Positions 29,978 to 30,272 of a stretch of 30,272 nt of DNA are shown piece after piece. The stretch covers positions 1 to 30,272 of IMG/VR virus record IMGVR_UViG_3300044730_000681. One strand, given 5' to 3'. A model generated the notes under the pieces. The model made no database searches. It was not told the DNA's origin and worked only from the letters and a program-made list of their open reading frames with translations. Numbering within the stretch: position 1 is the stretch's first letter; each line of letters opens with the position of its first letter. The position numbers were made by a program, and so were the translations under genes. Source of the stretch: a virus.

Positions 29978-30272
29978 GTCCGTTGCCGAGGTGGCAGATG
30001 CCGTCGAGCAAGGGCGGCGTCACATCCAGCATTTTTTTCGCACTGGCGTGCCGGGTTCTTTTGGCACCAGCAACATATTTGGGGACGCCTCCATTGGCAG
30101 TTCAGGCCCGCCCGTCTATAACCCATACCTGGGCACCGCGCTAGAGGCCACGCAACTCATCGGCCAGCGCAATCAGGGCATTTACACCGGGCCGACGTTG
30201 CCTACGCAAGAACGGTATCTGCTGTCTGTGTCCTTGACGCAAGCCGGATCGGGCGGGTTTTTTCCTTCGGTC
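29967..30272 (+). CDS. Structural protein, truncated by the window end
   Basis: The first 102 residues of a longer protein whose reading runs off the window. The pattern MPFRSVAEVADAVEQGRRHI, FGTSNIFGDASIG, NPYLGTALEATQLIG and GIYTGPTLPTQERYLL resembles minor structural proteins encoded beside portals in podoviruses. I cannot name its precise function. It overlaps the small gene before it by 11 bp. Confidence 0.75.
   Translation, partial: MPFRSVAEVADAVEQGRRHIQHFFRTGVPGSFGTSNIFGDASIGSSGPPVYNPYLGTALEATQLIGQRNQGIYTGPTLPTQERYLLSVSLTQAGSGGFFPSV

Noticed and set aside
1-30272. tRNA or rRNA genes, insertion sequences
   Set aside because: No cloverleaf-like, rRNA-like or transposase-like sequence was found on reading either strand.

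Overview
This window looks like part of a tailed bacteriophage genome (or prophage or metagenomic phage contig) with GC-rich DNA and strongly GC-rich third codon positions. A high-GC proteobacterium, perhaps a betaproteobacterium of the Burkholderiales, is my best guess for the host, but that rests on composition and general protein flavour only. Nearly all genes are packed with 1-8 bp overlaps (ATGA/GTGA junctions). No integrase, CI-type repressor, lysis gene, major capsid gene or tRNA is visible in this window.

Layout. (1) 1-6358, plus strand: end of a late region, with a repeat-bearing intergenic stretch, two large polyvalent proteins (an ADP-ribosyltransferase-like domain plus a MuF-C/BECR nuclease-like domain; and an ADP-ribosyltransferase-like domain plus an LPD38-type body) and, between them, a ferritin-like gene. 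(2) 6339-13109, minus strand: a long replication/recombination operon with a Sak4/AAA_24-type ATPase, a DUF669-type protein, a Cas4/RecB-like Fe-S exonuclease, an SF2 helicase with zinc ribbon, DUF3310, a MazG-like protein and small proteins. (3) 13160-17920, minus strand: a run of mini-operons of small, mostly unrecognised proteins, including a SpoT/MESH1-like HD hydrolase. (4) 17968-24183, plus strand: a Cro-like regulator, a primase-helicase, a 374-bp repeat-rich region that looks like a replication origin, a RusA-like resolvase, then a chain of very small overlapping genes. (5) 24180-30272, plus strand: a late promoter followed at once by a terminator, then terminase small and large subunits, a P22-like portal, and minor structural genes, the last of which runs off the window.

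The most striking point is a distributed regulatory module. The palindrome TCACA-NN-TGTGA, or a close variant, lies directly upstream of the -10 box of five minus-strand promoters (13160, 14292, 15355, 16618, 17363, 17892 region, six in all with one degenerate copy). A half-site of it lies in the spacer of two plus-strand promoters (17968, 21523). Each promoter heads one mini-operon; in three cases the -35/operator overlaps the stop codon of the preceding gene, and three of the leaders share a homologous CCCGG/CCGGG stem-loop before the ribosome binding site. The Cro-like protein encoded between the divergent promoters at 17.9-18.0 kb is the obvious candidate regulator. Together these look like a portable promoter-operator-leader cassette used to install accessory genes.

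Other points worth attention: the phage ferritin; two enzymes that could blunt the host alarmone response (HD hydrolase and MazG-like); recurrent FS[NQK]R motifs at domain junctions of the polyvalent proteins; the pR'/tR'-like late control region; and an inverted-repeat/A-tract origin candidate next to the replicative helicase.
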